DNA of 64,000 nt, taken from assembly GCA_013289685.1 (NCBI GenBank), contig JABCZL010000004.1:1-64000 (forward strand). The letters run 5' to 3'. This document shows positions 27,166 through 35,996 of the stretch, one piece after another. Origin of the DNA: Acidobacteriota bacterium (GTDB taxonomy: Bacteria; Acidobacteriota; Terriglobia; Terriglobales; Acidobacteriaceae). The stretch's first letter is position 1; every line of letters begins with the position of its first letter. A program made the translations under genes and the position numbers. A model generated the notes under the pieces. It searched no databases. It was given only the letters and a program-made list of their open reading frames with translations, and was not told where the DNA came from.

Positions 27166-30030
27166 TCATCTCGCGGGCGAGTCCAGCACCTCGCGGACCT
27201 TTGCGATCAAGGCCGATAACGTAAACGGTTTGGGCAGAAACCAGAGACCCGCGTCCAGTACTCCATAGTGAACAATGGCATTGCTGGTGTAGCCGGAGAT
27301 GTAGAGCACCTTGATGTTCGGAGAAACCAGCAGGATCTGTTCCGCCAGCTGGCGTCCGTTCATCTTGGGCATGACCACGTCGGTAACCAGCAGGCGGATG
27401 TCGCGATGGTTCTCCTTGCAGATGGCCAGTCCTTCTTCCGGCCCGCTCGCGGCCAACACTTTATATCCGCAATGCGCCAGCACTGAGGAACTCAGCTGGC
27501 GGAGTTGCGGGTCATCTTCGACCAACAGGATGGTCTCGCTGCCGCGCTGCATGCTCTTGGGACGGCTCTCGGCGTCCTTCGCCTCCACCGGCTGGTCTAC
27601 CCGGGGAAGATAAATTTTGAAGGTCGTGCCCCGGTCCGGTTCGCTGTAAACCCAGATGTAGCCTCCGCTCTGCTTGACGATTCCGTACACCATGGAGAGG
27701 CCGAGGCCGGTGCCTTTGCCCACTTCTTTTGTGGTGAAGAAGGGTTCGAAGATGCGAGCTTGCGTCTCGGGAGTCATTCCGTGCCCGGTATCGCTCACCG
27801 CCAGCATGACGTAGCGTCCGGCCTCCGCGGGCTGGTGGTCGCGGGCGTAGGCCTCGTCCAGTTCGACATTCGTCGTTTCCAGCGTGAGCTTTCCGCCCTG
27901 GGGCATGGCGTCGCGGGAATTGAGCGCCAGGTTCATGATGATCTGCTCGATCTGGCCCGGATCCGCCTTCACCGATCCCAGGTCGTTCGCGGGGACGGTC
28001 AGCACTTCGATGTCTTCGCCGATCAGTCGGCGCAATAACGAATCGAGATTCAGGATGCTGTCGTTGAGGTTTATGACGCGCGGCGAAAGCACTTGCTTGC
28101 GGCTGAAGGCCAGCAACTGGCGCGTGATGCCCGAGGCGCGATCGGCGGCCGACTTGATCTGCGCCGTGCTGTCGGCCAGACGGCTGCCGGCAGGAGCGCC
28201 TTCGGCCAGTATCTGGGAGTATCCCAGTATCACCGTGAGCAGATTGTTGAAGTCGTGAGCCACACCGCCCGCCAGACGTCCAACTGCCTCCATCTTCTGC
28301 GACTGGCGCAGCCTTTCCTCCAGCGCCACACGCTCGGTAACATCCTGCGCCAGCGACGCCACGCCGAGCACTCGCCCCGACTCGTCCACCAGCGGAGTGT
28401 TGTACCACTCACAAGAAATGATGCGCCCGTCTTTGGTCACGTTGTCGTTCGCGCTGCGAATCCCGCCCTTCTGGCTGGCCAGATCGCGCCACACCTGTTC
28501 AACATGTTGACGAAACTGTTGAGGAACGATAAAGCTGGCATGCTGCCCCAGGGCTTCCTCGCGGGAATATCCGAAGATGCGCTCAGCCGAGGGATTCCAG
28601 GCGACCACGCGGAATTCCAGATCCCATTCCACCACCGCCAGCGGAGTGTGTTCAAAGTGAGTTTGAAGTTTCTGCTGCGACCGGCGAAACTCTTCCTCGG
28701 CACGTTTGCGATCACTGATGTCCCGGCAGATGCCAAGCAGTCCGATCACCGCGCCGTTGGGGTCGCGATAAGGCGCCTTGCTCGCGAGATAGGTGCGGGT
28801 CACGCCCGCCGCAGCCGCGGTTTCTTCGTAGGTTTGCGCCTCGCCAGACTCGATCACTGCGCGGTCGCCCTCCATAATCGCGCGGCCCACTCCCGGATCG
28901 AACACTTCGGTGTCGTCCTTCCCCAGGACATCCCCAGCGTCCCGGCCAAGAAAACCCGCGCCCGCCGAGTTGATCATCAGGTAGCGGCCCTGCAGATCTT
29001 TCACGAACACCGAGTCGGTCGTACCCTCGGTGATGCCCTGCAGCAGACTCAGATTTTTCTGTAACTCGCGGGAACTGATGAGCAACTGGTTCTGCACAAA
29101 AAACATGCGCCCGCCCGCTGCGGCAAACGACACCATCACCAGAACCACGGACCACAGAAACTGCTCCTGGGCGATGCGCAGTACCAGCGGAAAAACGATG
29201 GCAGGAATCAGCAACGGAGAGAATTGGGCGAGCAGTTGCAGCCCGCGGGAATCCGGCGCATGCTCGGGACACTGCTCGTCATCACTCCACGTCCCCGCAA
29301 TTACGATCAGCAAACAGAAGCTGACAGTCCAGGGAAGGTCGGTCCATGTCCCCTGCTGATAGTGTCCGGACGCTTGATAGGCCAGCGTGGAATTGAGAAC
29401 GATCCCATGAACAGCCAGAAACCCGCCCATGCGCAGGAAAAACGCTCTCTCCGTTCGATGGAAACTCAGCAGGCCTCTCACCAGGAAACTCAGGGCAATC
29501 AGGCCAAAGAAAAAAATCCCCGCGTACAGCGTCCGGATCTGCATGGCTTGGCCCGCGGCCTGCCAGCGCGAGGGCACATAAATCTGCGACAGCTCAACCG
29601 CCAGCGCGAGCGTGCACACCTGCACAAAATCGCACACTCGCAACCAAGCATATCCGCTGCCTGCGTCCCGTGGGCTCAGAAACAGCGCCATCACGGCCGG
29701 CACAACCCAGAAGAAGACCAGCACATCGCTCGGCCACAGCGTCCCGAGCGGCGCATGCAGATAGTCGTAGTAGTCGGTGTAGAGAGCCTGGCCGATAGTG
29801 GCAATCAGACTGGAGAAAGCGACCAGACGCCACACCCGCTTCCCAAAAGGGCCCGCCTGGCGCGAAACCATCCAGCAGACCACCGCCGCCACCAGCGGTG
29901 CAACGGTGTCAATCCAGTCGCCCCACAGGGATGCCGTCTCGGTGCCGTAGCGCAGCACCAATACCGCACCGTGCACCAGCAGAAGGGCAGCCGCCGCCGC
30001 AAGTGCGGAGGTGCGAATTCTTGACATCAC
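27166..30030 (-). CDS. Membrane hybrid sensor histidine kinase (7TM-PAS-PAS-HisKA-HATPase-REC)
   Basis: 954 residues. The first 310 contain about eight hydrophobic segments (MASE-like membrane sensor). Two PAS domains follow, around 330-450 (DSVFVKDLQGRYLMINSAG) and 460-580 (VVEWDLEFRVVAWNPSAERIFGYSREE). The HisKA H-box is GGVAHDFNNLLTVILGYSQIL near 605. The HATPase N- and G-boxes are LALNSRDAMPQGG, SDTGHGMT and GKGTGLGLSMVYG. The C-terminal receiver carries its phospho-acceptor Asp in LLVTDVVMPKMNG and its Lys in LPKPF. It probably feeds a phosphorelay. No dedicated regulator gene adjoins it. Confidence 0.93.
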   Translation of the reverse strand: MMSRIRTSALAAAAALLLVHGAVLVLRYGTETASLWGDWIDTVAPLVAAVVCWMVSRQAGPFGKRVWRLVAFSSLIATIGQALYTDYYDYLHAPLGTLWPSDVLVFFWVVPAVMALFLSPRDAGSGYAWLRVCDFVQVCTLALAVELSQIYVPSRWQAAGQAMQIRTLYAGIFFFGLIALSFLVRGLLSFHRTERAFFLRMGGFLAVHGIVLNSTLAYQASGHYQQGTWTDLPWTVSFCLLIVIAGTWSDDEQCPEHAPDSRGLQLLAQFSPLLIPAIVFPLVLRIAQEQFLWSVVLVMVSFAAAGGRMFFVQNQLLISSRELQKNLSLLQGITEGTTDSVFVKDLQGRYLMINSAGAGFLGRDAGDVLGKDDTEVFDPGVGRAIMEGDRAVIESGEAQTYEETAAAAGVTRTYLASKAPYRDPNGAVIGLLGICRDISDRKRAEEEFRRSQQKLQTHFEHTPLAVVEWDLEFRVVAWNPSAERIFGYSREEALGQHASFIVPQQFRQHVEQVWRDLASQKGGIRSANDNVTKDGRIISCEWYNTPLVDESGRVLGVASLAQDVTERVALEERLRQSQKMEAVGRLAGGVAHDFNNLLTVILGYSQILAEGAPAGSRLADSTAQIKSAADRASGITRQLLAFSRKQVLSPRVINLNDSILNLDSLLRRLIGEDIEVLTVPANDLGSVKADPGQIEQIIMNLALNSRDAMPQGGKLTLETTNVELDEAYARDHQPAEAGRYVMLAVSDTGHGMTPETQARIFEPFFTTKEVGKGTGLGLSMVYGIVKQSGGYIWVYSEPDRGTTFKIYLPRVDQPVEAKDAESRPKSMQRGSETILLVEDDPQLRQLSSSVLAHCGYKVLAASGPEEGLAICKENHRDIRLLVTDVVMPKMNGRQLAEQILLVSPNIKVLYISGYTSNAIVHYGVLDAGLWFLPKPFTLSALIAKVREVLDSPAR

Positions 30031-30744
30031 TCAGACTTCTCCGGCGTGCCGCCGACGCGCCGCAGCTTCGCCTTGGGGCCCCGAGAATCTTAGTCCTGAG
30101 TATAAACTCACAATTGCTCAGCAGAATCAAGTCCTTCCGTGGTCCAAGGCTGTCTCGCGCCGCTCTTGCATGCTCCCGACCTCCTTCATTCTTCGCTGGA
30201 CGCCGCGCTTCGCCTCTTCGATTGGCAAGCCCATTTGTGAACCGGACATTACTTTGGTTGCAAATCATCTGCCAACTATTTGCGCTCTTCCACTTGCCAA
30301 GCGCTCAGGATTTGCCTAGCATCCAGATTGAAAGCCGGCCTGCCGGGTTGGTGATGGCGGTAACCGATTTTTGAACCAATGCAGAATGAACGGGGACTCG
30401 ACTCGAACTAGGATCCGGTGTGCGACGCTCCGTCATGCGGAGATGCCTAAAGGGTCTCGGCGGGTTCCCAACGTCTACCGACGGGTTCATTCTCGGCCCG
30501 TCACACGGCTTAGTGGGTCGGCTTGCTTTCTGTTGTGTGGGGCGGACACTCCTGTCCGCCGCCGTTGCTCTTGCTCTTGCCTTTACTTTTGTCCCTGCTT
30601 TTATGTGGCGACGCCCGCCCTCGGCAGTCCACTCGAGCAAAGCTCGACTACCCCTCCACCGCACCCGGCAACGCTTCAACGGCAGGACTTCCTGCTAGAC
30701 TGGTGAAGTAGCGCAAGCCTTACTCCGCGCATCTAACTTAACCA
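30031..30744. other. 714-base intergenic region without supported gene
   Basis: Several short frames cross it, but none has a good ribosome-binding site or family match. It contains a family C repeat at 30535-30560 followed by the related stretch GTTGCTCTTGCTCTTGCC. I looked for a tRNA around 30395-30470 and did not find a consistent cloverleaf. The lgt promoter should lie near its right end. Confidence 0.5.
30535..30560. repeat. Family C palindromic repeat
   Basis: GTGTGG then GGCGGACACTCCTGTCCGCC, a near-perfect self-complementary unit also found at 33067, 40556 and 40634. Confidence 0.85.
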
Positions 30745-31557
30745 GTGTTCCCACAACTCTTCCATCTAGGAAAGTTTTTCCTTCCAACCTACGGATTCCT
30801 CGTCTCCCTGGGCGTCCTGATCGGCCTCTGGATCAGCGTCCGCAATTCCGAGCGCCTCGGCATTGACGGCGACAAGGCGTGGAACCTCGGGATTCTGGTC
30901 GTGCTCTGCGGCATTGTCGGCGCGAAGATCCTGTACGTCGTCAACGAGTGGAGTTACTACGCGGCTCATCCCAGCGAGATTCTCAGCATCAGCACCCTGC
31001 AAGCCGGAGGAGTTTTTTCCGGAGGCCTGCTGGCTGCGTTCGTTGCCGCGGCCTGGTATGTCTGGAAACATCACATGCCGCCCCTGGGAACTTGCGACGC
31101 CTTCGCCCCCGGCCTCGCCCTGGGACACTCCATCGGCCGCATCGGCTGCTTCGCCGCCGGATGCTGCTACGGCAAAGAAACGCATCACTGGTGGGGCGTG
31201 ACGTTCACTAACCCCCTCGCTGCATCCATCACGGGAACACCTCTAGGCAAACCGCTGGAGCCCACTCAACTATTCGAGTCCGCAGTCGAGCTGGCGAATT
31301 TCTTCTTCCTCATGTGGCTGCTCAAGCGCCGAACCTTCGACGGCCAGATCATTGGCGCGTTCATGTTCATTTACGGTGTCGCCAGATTCTTCCTCGAGTA
31401 TCTGCGCGACGATCCCGGCCGCGGCTCGGTCTTCGGCGGCGCCATGACCGGCACCCAGTTGATCGCCATCGGCCTGGTGCTGGCCGGCGGATTCATCTGG
31501 TGGCTACGCCCCGGCTCCAAGCCCATCCCGGCCCGCACCGCGAGCGCGACACGATAA
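30745..31557 (+). CDS. lgt: Prolipoprotein diacylglyceryl transferase
   Basis: 270 residues with about seven membrane helices. The Lgt signature is GHSIGRIGCFAAGCCYGKET (essential Arg and the region of the phosphatidylglycerol-binding loop); YGVARFFLEYLRDDP is the conserved C-terminal motif. It transfers diacylglycerol from phosphatidylglycerol to the lipobox cysteine of prolipoproteins, several of which are encoded in this window. The GTG start at 30745 gives the typical N-terminus FPQLFHLGKFFLPTYGFL, although no clear ribosome-binding site precedes it. Confidence 0.95.
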   Translation: MFPQLFHLGKFFLPTYGFLVSLGVLIGLWISVRNSERLGIDGDKAWNLGILVVLCGIVGAKILYVVNEWSYYAAHPSEILSISTLQAGGVFSGGLLAAFVAAAWYVWKHHMPPLGTCDAFAPGLALGHSIGRIGCFAAGCCYGKETHHWWGVTFTNPLAASITGTPLGKPLEPTQLFESAVELANFFFLMWLLKRRTFDGQIIGAFMFIYGVARFFLEYLRDDPGRGSVFGGAMTGTQLIAIGLVLAGGFIWWLRPGSKPIPARTASATR

Positions 31558-31651
31558 GGCGAAAGTGTGCGCCTACACGCCCTGATTTCTCTCCCCATTT
31601 GGCAACTTCCGGCTTGGAACGAGACTCCAATTAGAGGTACGATTAGTAAGA

Positions 31652-31684
31652 GGCGGTTTGCCCTCCCTGGGCAAAAGAACCGCC
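31652..31684 (+). promoter_or_regulatory. Hairpin in the leader of the glycine-rich protein gene
   Basis: GGCGGTT pairs with AACCGCC (7 bp) around an inner TGCCC/GGGCA stem (5 bp). It sits seven bases before the GGAGG ribosome-binding site at 31692-31696, so folding could affect translation or mRNA stability. No known riboswitch class is recognised. Confidence 0.5.
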
Positions 31685-31704
31685 GTTCGGTGGAGGTTTT
31701 TAAC

Positions 31705-32490
31705 ATGCGGAAATCCACCTTGCTGAAGACTCTTCTCGCAGGTTTCGCTTCTCTTACACTCATTGGCGCCCCCATGCCCGCCCTTGCCCAACACGGCGGC
31801 GGTCACGGTGGCGGAGGCGGTGGAGGTTTCCACGGTGGTGGCGGTGGAGGCGGGTTCCACGGTGGTGGTGGTGGTGGCGGCTTCCACGGCGGCGGTGGTG
31901 GCGGCTTCCACGGCGGCGGTGGTGGTGGCTTCCACGGTGGTGGCGGCTATGGCGGTGGCTATCATGGCGGCTATGGCGGCGGGTACCGTGGCGGCTATGG
32001 CGGCGGGTACCGTGGCGGAATGTATGGAGGAGGAGGCCGCTCCGGAAGGATGGGCGGATATGGCTCGTCGCGCGGTTTCAGCGGAGGCAGGACCTGGGCC
32101 TTTGAAGGCCGCGGCAACGCCGGAGGCATGGCCGGATCTCGCGGAGCGGGCATTGCCGACGGGAACTGGCACTCCTTCGCAGGCGCTCGCGGCGGAACAG
32201 GATCCGCACTCAGGGCCGGATCAGCAGCCGGCACGACAGTCAACCGCGCTGGCTTCTCAGGATTTGGCAATTCCGCCTGGCGCGGCGGCGGCTGGCGCGG
32301 TGGTCGTTACGGTTGGGGCGGGGGTTGGGGTGGTTGGGGTTGGGGCGGCTGGGGATGGGGAGGATGCTGGGGATGCGGCTGGGGCTGGGGATGGAGCCTC
32401 GGCTGGAGTCCTTTCTGGTATTGGCCACCGTACTATTCGAGTCCATGGTGGGACTACGGCTATCCGCCCAGCTACTACATCTACCCTTAA
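31705..32490 (+). CDS. Secreted glycine/histidine-rich repeat protein
   Basis: 261 residues from the ATG at 31705, chosen for GGAGG eight bases upstream and the signal peptide MRKSTLLKTLLAGFASLTLIGAPMPALAQ. The mature protein starts with about ten GGGGGGFHGG units, then GGYGGGYRGG units, a mixed Gly/Ala/Arg region, and a C-terminus of WGWGGWGWGG type ending in aromatic-rich sequence (SPFWYWPPYY, PPSYYIYP). No enzymatic domain is present. The histidines spaced through glycine suggest metal binding or a sticky surface layer, but that is speculation. The repeat DNA itself (31790-32020) is prone to slippage and may vary between strains. Confidence 0.85.
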   Translation: MRKSTLLKTLLAGFASLTLIGAPMPALAQHGGGHGGGGGGGFHGGGGGGGFHGGGGGGGFHGGGGGGFHGGGGGGFHGGGGYGGGYHGGYGGGYRGGYGGGYRGGMYGGGGRSGRMGGYGSSRGFSGGRTWAFEGRGNAGGMAGSRGAGIADGNWHSFAGARGGTGSALRAGSAAGTTVNRAGFSGFGNSAWRGGGWRGGRYGWGGGWGGWGWGGWGWGGCWGCGWGWGWSLGWSPFWYWPPYYSSPWWDYGYPPSYYIYP

Positions 32491-32522
32491 AGCGTAACTG
32501 ACGCGACAGGCGGCCGCAGAAC

Positions 32523-33434
32523 TTAAGCTGAAGCCAGAAGAATGTTGTCGATCAGCCGCGTGTTCCCTACAAAAGCCGCGACCGCAACCAACGCGCCGCT
32601 AGAAATATCTGCCACCGGATCCAGCGTATCCGGATCCACAATCTCGAAGTAGTCGAGGCGCACCGAACTTTCCCGAGCAACGACCTCGCGCCCCTCGGCC
32701 AGCAGCTTCGCCGCGTTCCGCTCTCCCGCTCCGGCCAACTCCTGCACACGCATCAGTGAACGATGCAGCACCAGCGCCTGCTTCCGGTGCTCGGCATCCA
32801 GATACGCATTCCGCGAACTCATGGCTAGCCCGTCAGCTTCGCGCACGATCGGGCACACCACAATCTCCACCGCCAGATTCAGATCGCGCACCATGCGCCG
32901 GATCACCGCCACCTGCGCCGCATCTTTCTGCCCGAAAAACGCCGCGTCCGGCTCCACCGCGTGAAACAATTTCGCCACCACGGTCGTCACCCCGCGAAAA
33001 TGTCCCGGCCGCGACCGCCCGTCCAGCTTATCGCTCAGCCCCTCCACCGTGACCCAGGTCCCTGCTGTGGGGCGGACACTCCTGTCCGCCAGATTTTGAT
33101 CTTGTGTGGGGCCGGCACTCCCATCCACCGCCGTGGGATACATCTCTTCCACCGCCGGCGCAAACAGCAGTTCCACTCCTTCGCGCTCCAGCAATTCGCA
33201 ATCGCGATCGAACGATCGCGGATACTTCGCCAGGTCCTCGTTCGGTCCAAATTGTGTAGGATTCACAAAGATCGACGCCGCCACGATATCGCTGGAAGCC
33301 CGCGCCTCCCGCACCAGCGACAAATGCCCCGCATGCAGCGCTCCCATAGTCGGAACAAATCCCAGCCGCTTGCCCGCGTGCCGAGCCGCGCGAGAAGCGC
33401 TGCGCATTTCGTGAATGGTGGTGAAGATTTTCAA
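32523..33434 (-). CDS. panC: Pantothenate synthetase with an in-frame repeat insertion
   Basis: 303 residues from a TTG at 33434, giving the usual N-terminus KIFTTIHEMRSASR. An ATG at 33470 would add 12 residues encoded by a palindromic repeat. The ATP-binding HIGH-like site is GALHAGHLSLVREA, the second site is RPGHFRGVTTVVAKLF, and the KMSKS-like loop is LAMSSRNAYL. Between MYPTAV and VTVEGLSDKLDG, about 24 residues (from DGSAGPTQDQNLADRSVRPT) come from a double family C repeat; without them the length is the normal 280. It condenses pantoate with beta-alanine for coenzyme A synthesis. panB lies upstream on the same strand. Confidence 0.95.
   Translation of the reverse strand: MKIFTTIHEMRSASRAARHAGKRLGFVPTMGALHAGHLSLVREARASSDIVAASIFVNPTQFGPNEDLAKYPRSFDRDCELLEREGVELLFAPAVEEMYPTAVDGSAGPTQDQNLADRSVRPTAGTWVTVEGLSDKLDGRSRPGHFRGVTTVVAKLFHAVEPDAAFFGQKDAAQVAVIRRMVRDLNLAVEIVVCPIVREADGLAMSSRNAYLDAEHRKQALVLHRSLMRVQELAGAGERNAAKLLAEGREVVARESSVRLDYFEIVDPDTLDPVADISSGALVAVAAFVGNTRLIDNILLASA
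33067..33132. repeat. Double family C repeat inside panC
   Basis: GGCGGACACTCCTGTCCGCC at 33071-33090, the linker AGATTTTGATCTTG, then a degenerate second copy (GTGTGGGGCCGGCACTCCCA) to 33132. The whole unit keeps the panC frame open. Confidence 0.88.
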
Positions 33435-33458
33435 GACAGATCGAGTTGAGAAGAAATC

Positions 33459-33505
33459 CGGGTGCCCCATTTCTCGCGCGCCGTCTGCGCGAGAAGTGGG
33501 GATTT
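33459..33505. repeat. Family B repeat overlapping the panC 5' end
   Basis: CGGGTGCCCCATTTCTCGCG, a GC-rich loop, then CGCGAGAAGTGGGGATTT. On the panC strand this reads GAGAAATGGGGCACCCGG, which contains an in-frame ATG at 33470 and could give panC an alternative start. Confidence 0.85.
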
Positions 33506-33578
33506 CAAGGAATGCACCGGCAAGGAGGCGAGGTCAACTGTGCTCCGCACTCACTCACGACAGAGGCCCGCCAATTCC

Positions 33579-34001
33579 TCACCCCGCTGGCACCCACTTC
33601 ACCGTCACATGCGCGCCCTCCAGCATCCCGCCCACAATGCCTTTGTTGCGGCGAATGGCCACGCCATCCTGCTCGGAGGCCCGCGCGCTTTCCCCCGCCG
33701 CCGCTACCACGCGCCCATAAGGCCAGTTCGTCGCGGGGAGCCGCGCCAGCGCCGGCAGCACCTCGTCCGTTTTCAGAATAATCTCCGCGCTGTCGGCAGA
33801 GTCAAACAACGCCACCCCATCCTCACGGATGATCAGGTAGGGATTACGCCACTTCTTCATGTCCTGAATGCGTTCATACTGAGCGGGATCGGCCGCAGGA
33901 ATGGCCTGCAACACGGCGCTGGGATCGGGTGCCGGCGCCGGCCTCGGCTGCGACGAGCAAGCCGCCAAAGCGAGACTAAACAACAGAGCCGCCGCCCGCA
34001 T
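33579..34001 (-). CDS. Small lipoprotein of unknown function
   Basis: 140 residues from the ATG at 34001; the frame is open to 34022. MRAAALLFSLALAACSSQPRP is a lipoprotein signal with lipobox LAAC. The rest (YERIQDMKKWRNPYLIIREDGVALFDSADSAEIIL and GMLEGAHVTVKWVPAG) has no membrane helix and matches no domain I know. It lies between the immunity-like gene and panC on the same strand, 31 bases after the former. Confidence 0.7.
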   Translation of the reverse strand: MRAAALLFSLALAACSSQPRPAPAPDPSAVLQAIPAADPAQYERIQDMKKWRNPYLIIREDGVALFDSADSAEIILKTDEVLPALARLPATNWPYGRVVAAAGESARASEQDGVAIRRNKGIVGGMLEGAHVTVKWVPAG

Positions 34002-34032
34002 CCGTCGAACCGTGCAGATCACAGGAAAGATG

Positions 34033-34245
34033 CTACCTCACCACCGCCGGAACGTCGTGCTTCGCCGCCCAGATCAGCGAGACGACCCATCCGATCACCG
34101 TCCATCCCAGGAAAAGGTTGAGCAGGAAGATCGCCAGCAGGTCGCGCTTGCTGCGCGCCAACGCAATGATCGACGGCAGGAAATACATCACGAACGGCCA
34201 GCCGAAGAAGAAAAAGAAGTGAAAAAGGAACGTTGAGAGAACCAT
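34033..34245 (-). CDS. Superinfection immunity family membrane protein
   Basis: 70 residues with AGGGAGGGGG shortly before the ATG. Two hydrophobic helices are separated by a short positive loop: FLFHFFFFFGWPFVMYFLPSIIALARSKRD, then LLAIFLLNLFLGWTVIGWVVSLIWAA. The LNLFLGWTVIGWVVSLIWA block is the hallmark of the T4 Imm-like superinfection immunity family, common in bacterial chromosomes. The phage-exclusion role is established only for T4 Imm; the chromosomal members have no known job. Confidence 0.85.
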   Translation of the reverse strand: MVLSTFLFHFFFFFGWPFVMYFLPSIIALARSKRDLLAIFLLNLFLGWTVIGWVVSLIWAAKHDVPAVVR

Positions 34246-34413
34246 GGAGCCCCCTCCCTTTCCATAAGCCTAGCACCATCGGGTGCAATGCGGCATTAAG
34301 CCGCGGCCAGGCACAACCGTCACTGTATCAAGATACGCAGTCAAAGCTGGCTTTGTTCCCCCTCCCAGCCCTATCCGTGTTAATCCGCGCAAATCCGCGG
34401 CAAAGGGTTTGCC

Positions 34414-35328
34414 CTACCGCCGCATCGCCCGCTTCCGCGACAGCACCTCATCCAGTCCCGCTCCCGTCTCCTTCGGCAGATGATACGACTCCTCATCCGA
34501 CGGATACTGATGCGCCCGCACGTCCGCGCGAAACGCCTGCACCGCGTTCGTGATCAGCGCCGCCGCATCGCCATACCGCCGCACAAATTTTGCCGGAGGT
34601 CCAAACGTCAGATTCAAAATGTCATGAAACACCAGCACCTGCCCGTCGCAGTCCGGCCCGGCTCCAATTCCGATGGTCGGCGCGCTCACTTCCGCCGTAA
34701 TCATCGCCGCCACTTCCCGCGGAATGCCCTCGACATAAAGACACGCGACGCCCGCGCGATCCAGCGCCACCGCGTCGCGGATGAGCTGCTCAATTCCCGC
34801 GAGGCTCTTCCCCTGGACCTTGTACCCGCCCATCACGTTCACCGACTGTGGCGTCAGCCCAATGTGTCCCGCCACCGGAATCTCAGCGTCAATAATCTGC
34901 CGGATCAAGTCTGCTCGCTTCTCCCCGCCTTCAATCTTCACCACTTCAGCGCCGCCTTCTTTCACAAAACGCGCAGCGTTGCTGACCGCAGTCTTCGAGT
35001 CAATCTGATAAGACCCGTACGGCATGTCGGCGACCAGCAGCGCGTTCTTCACCCCGCGCCGCACCGCCTTCACGTGGTGCAGCATCTCGTCCATCGTGAC
35101 CGAGAGCGTGTTCTCGTAGCCCAGCATGGTTTGCGCCAGAGAATCGCCCACCAGCACCATGTCGATGCCCGCCTCGTCCACCAGACGCGCGGCGGAGTAG
35201 TCGTAAGCGGTAAGACAAGTAATAGGTTCGTGACGGAGTTTCTGTTCCCGCAGAGTCGCGGTAGTTACCTTGTGGCCGGAGCCGTCTCCTTGAGAAAAGC
35301 CGGGACGGCCAATCGGGGTAATGCTCAT
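34414..35328 (-). CDS. panB: 3-methyl-2-oxobutanoate hydroxymethyltransferase
   Basis: 304 residues from the ATG at 35328, which has GGAGGA five bases upstream; the frame continues to 35379 but lacks such support. Metal- and substrate-binding motifs are intact: ITCLTAYDYSAARLVDEAG, MVLVGDSLAQTMLGYENTL, LLVADMPYGSYQ, VVKIEGGE, HIGLTPQSVN and YVEGIPREVA with the catalytic Glu. It makes ketopantoate for coenzyme A. The order panB, immunity-like gene, lipoprotein, panC on one strand suggests an operon interrupted by two small genes. Confidence 0.97.
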   Translation of the reverse strand: MSITPIGRPGFSQGDGSGHKVTTATLREQKLRHEPITCLTAYDYSAARLVDEAGIDMVLVGDSLAQTMLGYENTLSVTMDEMLHHVKAVRRGVKNALLVADMPYGSYQIDSKTAVSNAARFVKEGGAEVVKIEGGEKRADLIRQIIDAEIPVAGHIGLTPQSVNVMGGYKVQGKSLAGIEQLIRDAVALDRAGVACLYVEGIPREVAAMITAEVSAPTIGIGAGPDCDGQVLVFHDILNLTFGPPAKFVRRYGDAAALITNAVQAFRADVRAHQYPSDEESYHLPKETGAGLDEVLSRKRAMRR

Positions 35329-35523
35329 GATGTCCTCCAGTGCCCCTCCGCCTCTGGCGGATAGAGCCTGTGCACGCATCGTGGCGTCTACAGCTTTGGA
35401 TGACGCTTTGATTATTGTAGCCCCAACAAGGACGCGAGTCGATACCCTGTATCGTCCTTGTTCTCAATGACCTAGCGACGATATTTTCAGATGTTGAGGG
35501 CGATCCGGAAGATTCCCCGCTTC

Positions 35524-35565
35524 TTGCGTCATCCGCCATTTGGCGCTATACTATCCGACAAATGG
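35524..35565 (+). promoter_or_regulatory. Promoter and inverted repeat of the Xre-RES toxin-antitoxin operon
   Basis: TTGCGT (35524-35529), 17 bases, TATACT (35547-35552), then ATG at 35562, leaving room for a nearly leaderless mRNA. The inverted repeat CCATTTG (35536-35542) / CAAATGG (35559-35565) brackets the -10 box and includes the start codon, as expected for an autoregulatory operator. Confidence 0.6.
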
Positions 35566-35996
35566 CAAACGATCTTCGAGCGGTGGTGAAGGAATTGGGC
35601 GGAGCGCGCACCCTGGGACGTCCGCTGGGAACAGACAGCGACCTTCGAGAGGCCATCCGCGAAGGATTTCCACACGCGGTGCTGCAGAACGTAATGCGCG
35701 CCTCTGGATTGACGCTGGAAGAATTGGCCAGCGCCCTGGACCTATCATCCCGCAGCCTGCAGCGCCGCCGCCGCGGCCGCCTGGCCCGGTTCGAGTCCGA
35801 CCGCCTGTACCGCATGGCGCGGCTGATGGCTCTGGCCCGCGAAACTCTGGGAGAAGGCGGACGCGCCATGCGCTGGCTCAAGCGCGCCAATCGCGCGTTG
35901 GGAGGGGTAGCGCCGCTCGCCGCCATCGATACCGAACTCGGCGCCCGCCAGGTGGAAAACATTCTCGGTCGCATTGCCTACGGCGGCATTAGTTGA
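35562..35996 (+). CDS. Xre/MbcA/ParS-type antitoxin
   Basis: 144 residues. The N-terminal half carries a helix-turn-helix (VMRASGLTLEELASALDLSSRSLQRRRRGR). The C-terminal half (ESDRLYRMARLMALARETLGEGGRAMRWLKRANRALGGVAPLAAI onward) is the MbcA/ParS toxin-binding domain, with the diagnostic W/L..N.ALGG.PL motif. It neutralises the RES toxin encoded immediately downstream and represses their shared promoter. Stop and toxin start overlap by one base, indicating translational coupling. Confidence 0.93.
   Translation: MANDLRAVVKELGGARTLGRPLGTDSDLREAIREGFPHAVLQNVMRASGLTLEELASALDLSSRSLQRRRRGRLARFESDRLYRMARLMALARETLGEGGRAMRWLKRANRALGGVAPLAAIDTELGARQVENILGRIAYGGIS

Noticed and set aside
30395..30470. 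Possible tRNA (TTCGAGTC-like stretch on the minus strand)
   Set aside because: No matching acceptor or anticodon stems could be built.
30371..30706. 111-residue frame before lgt
   Set aside because: It crosses a family C repeat, has no signal or domain, and lacks a ribosome-binding site.
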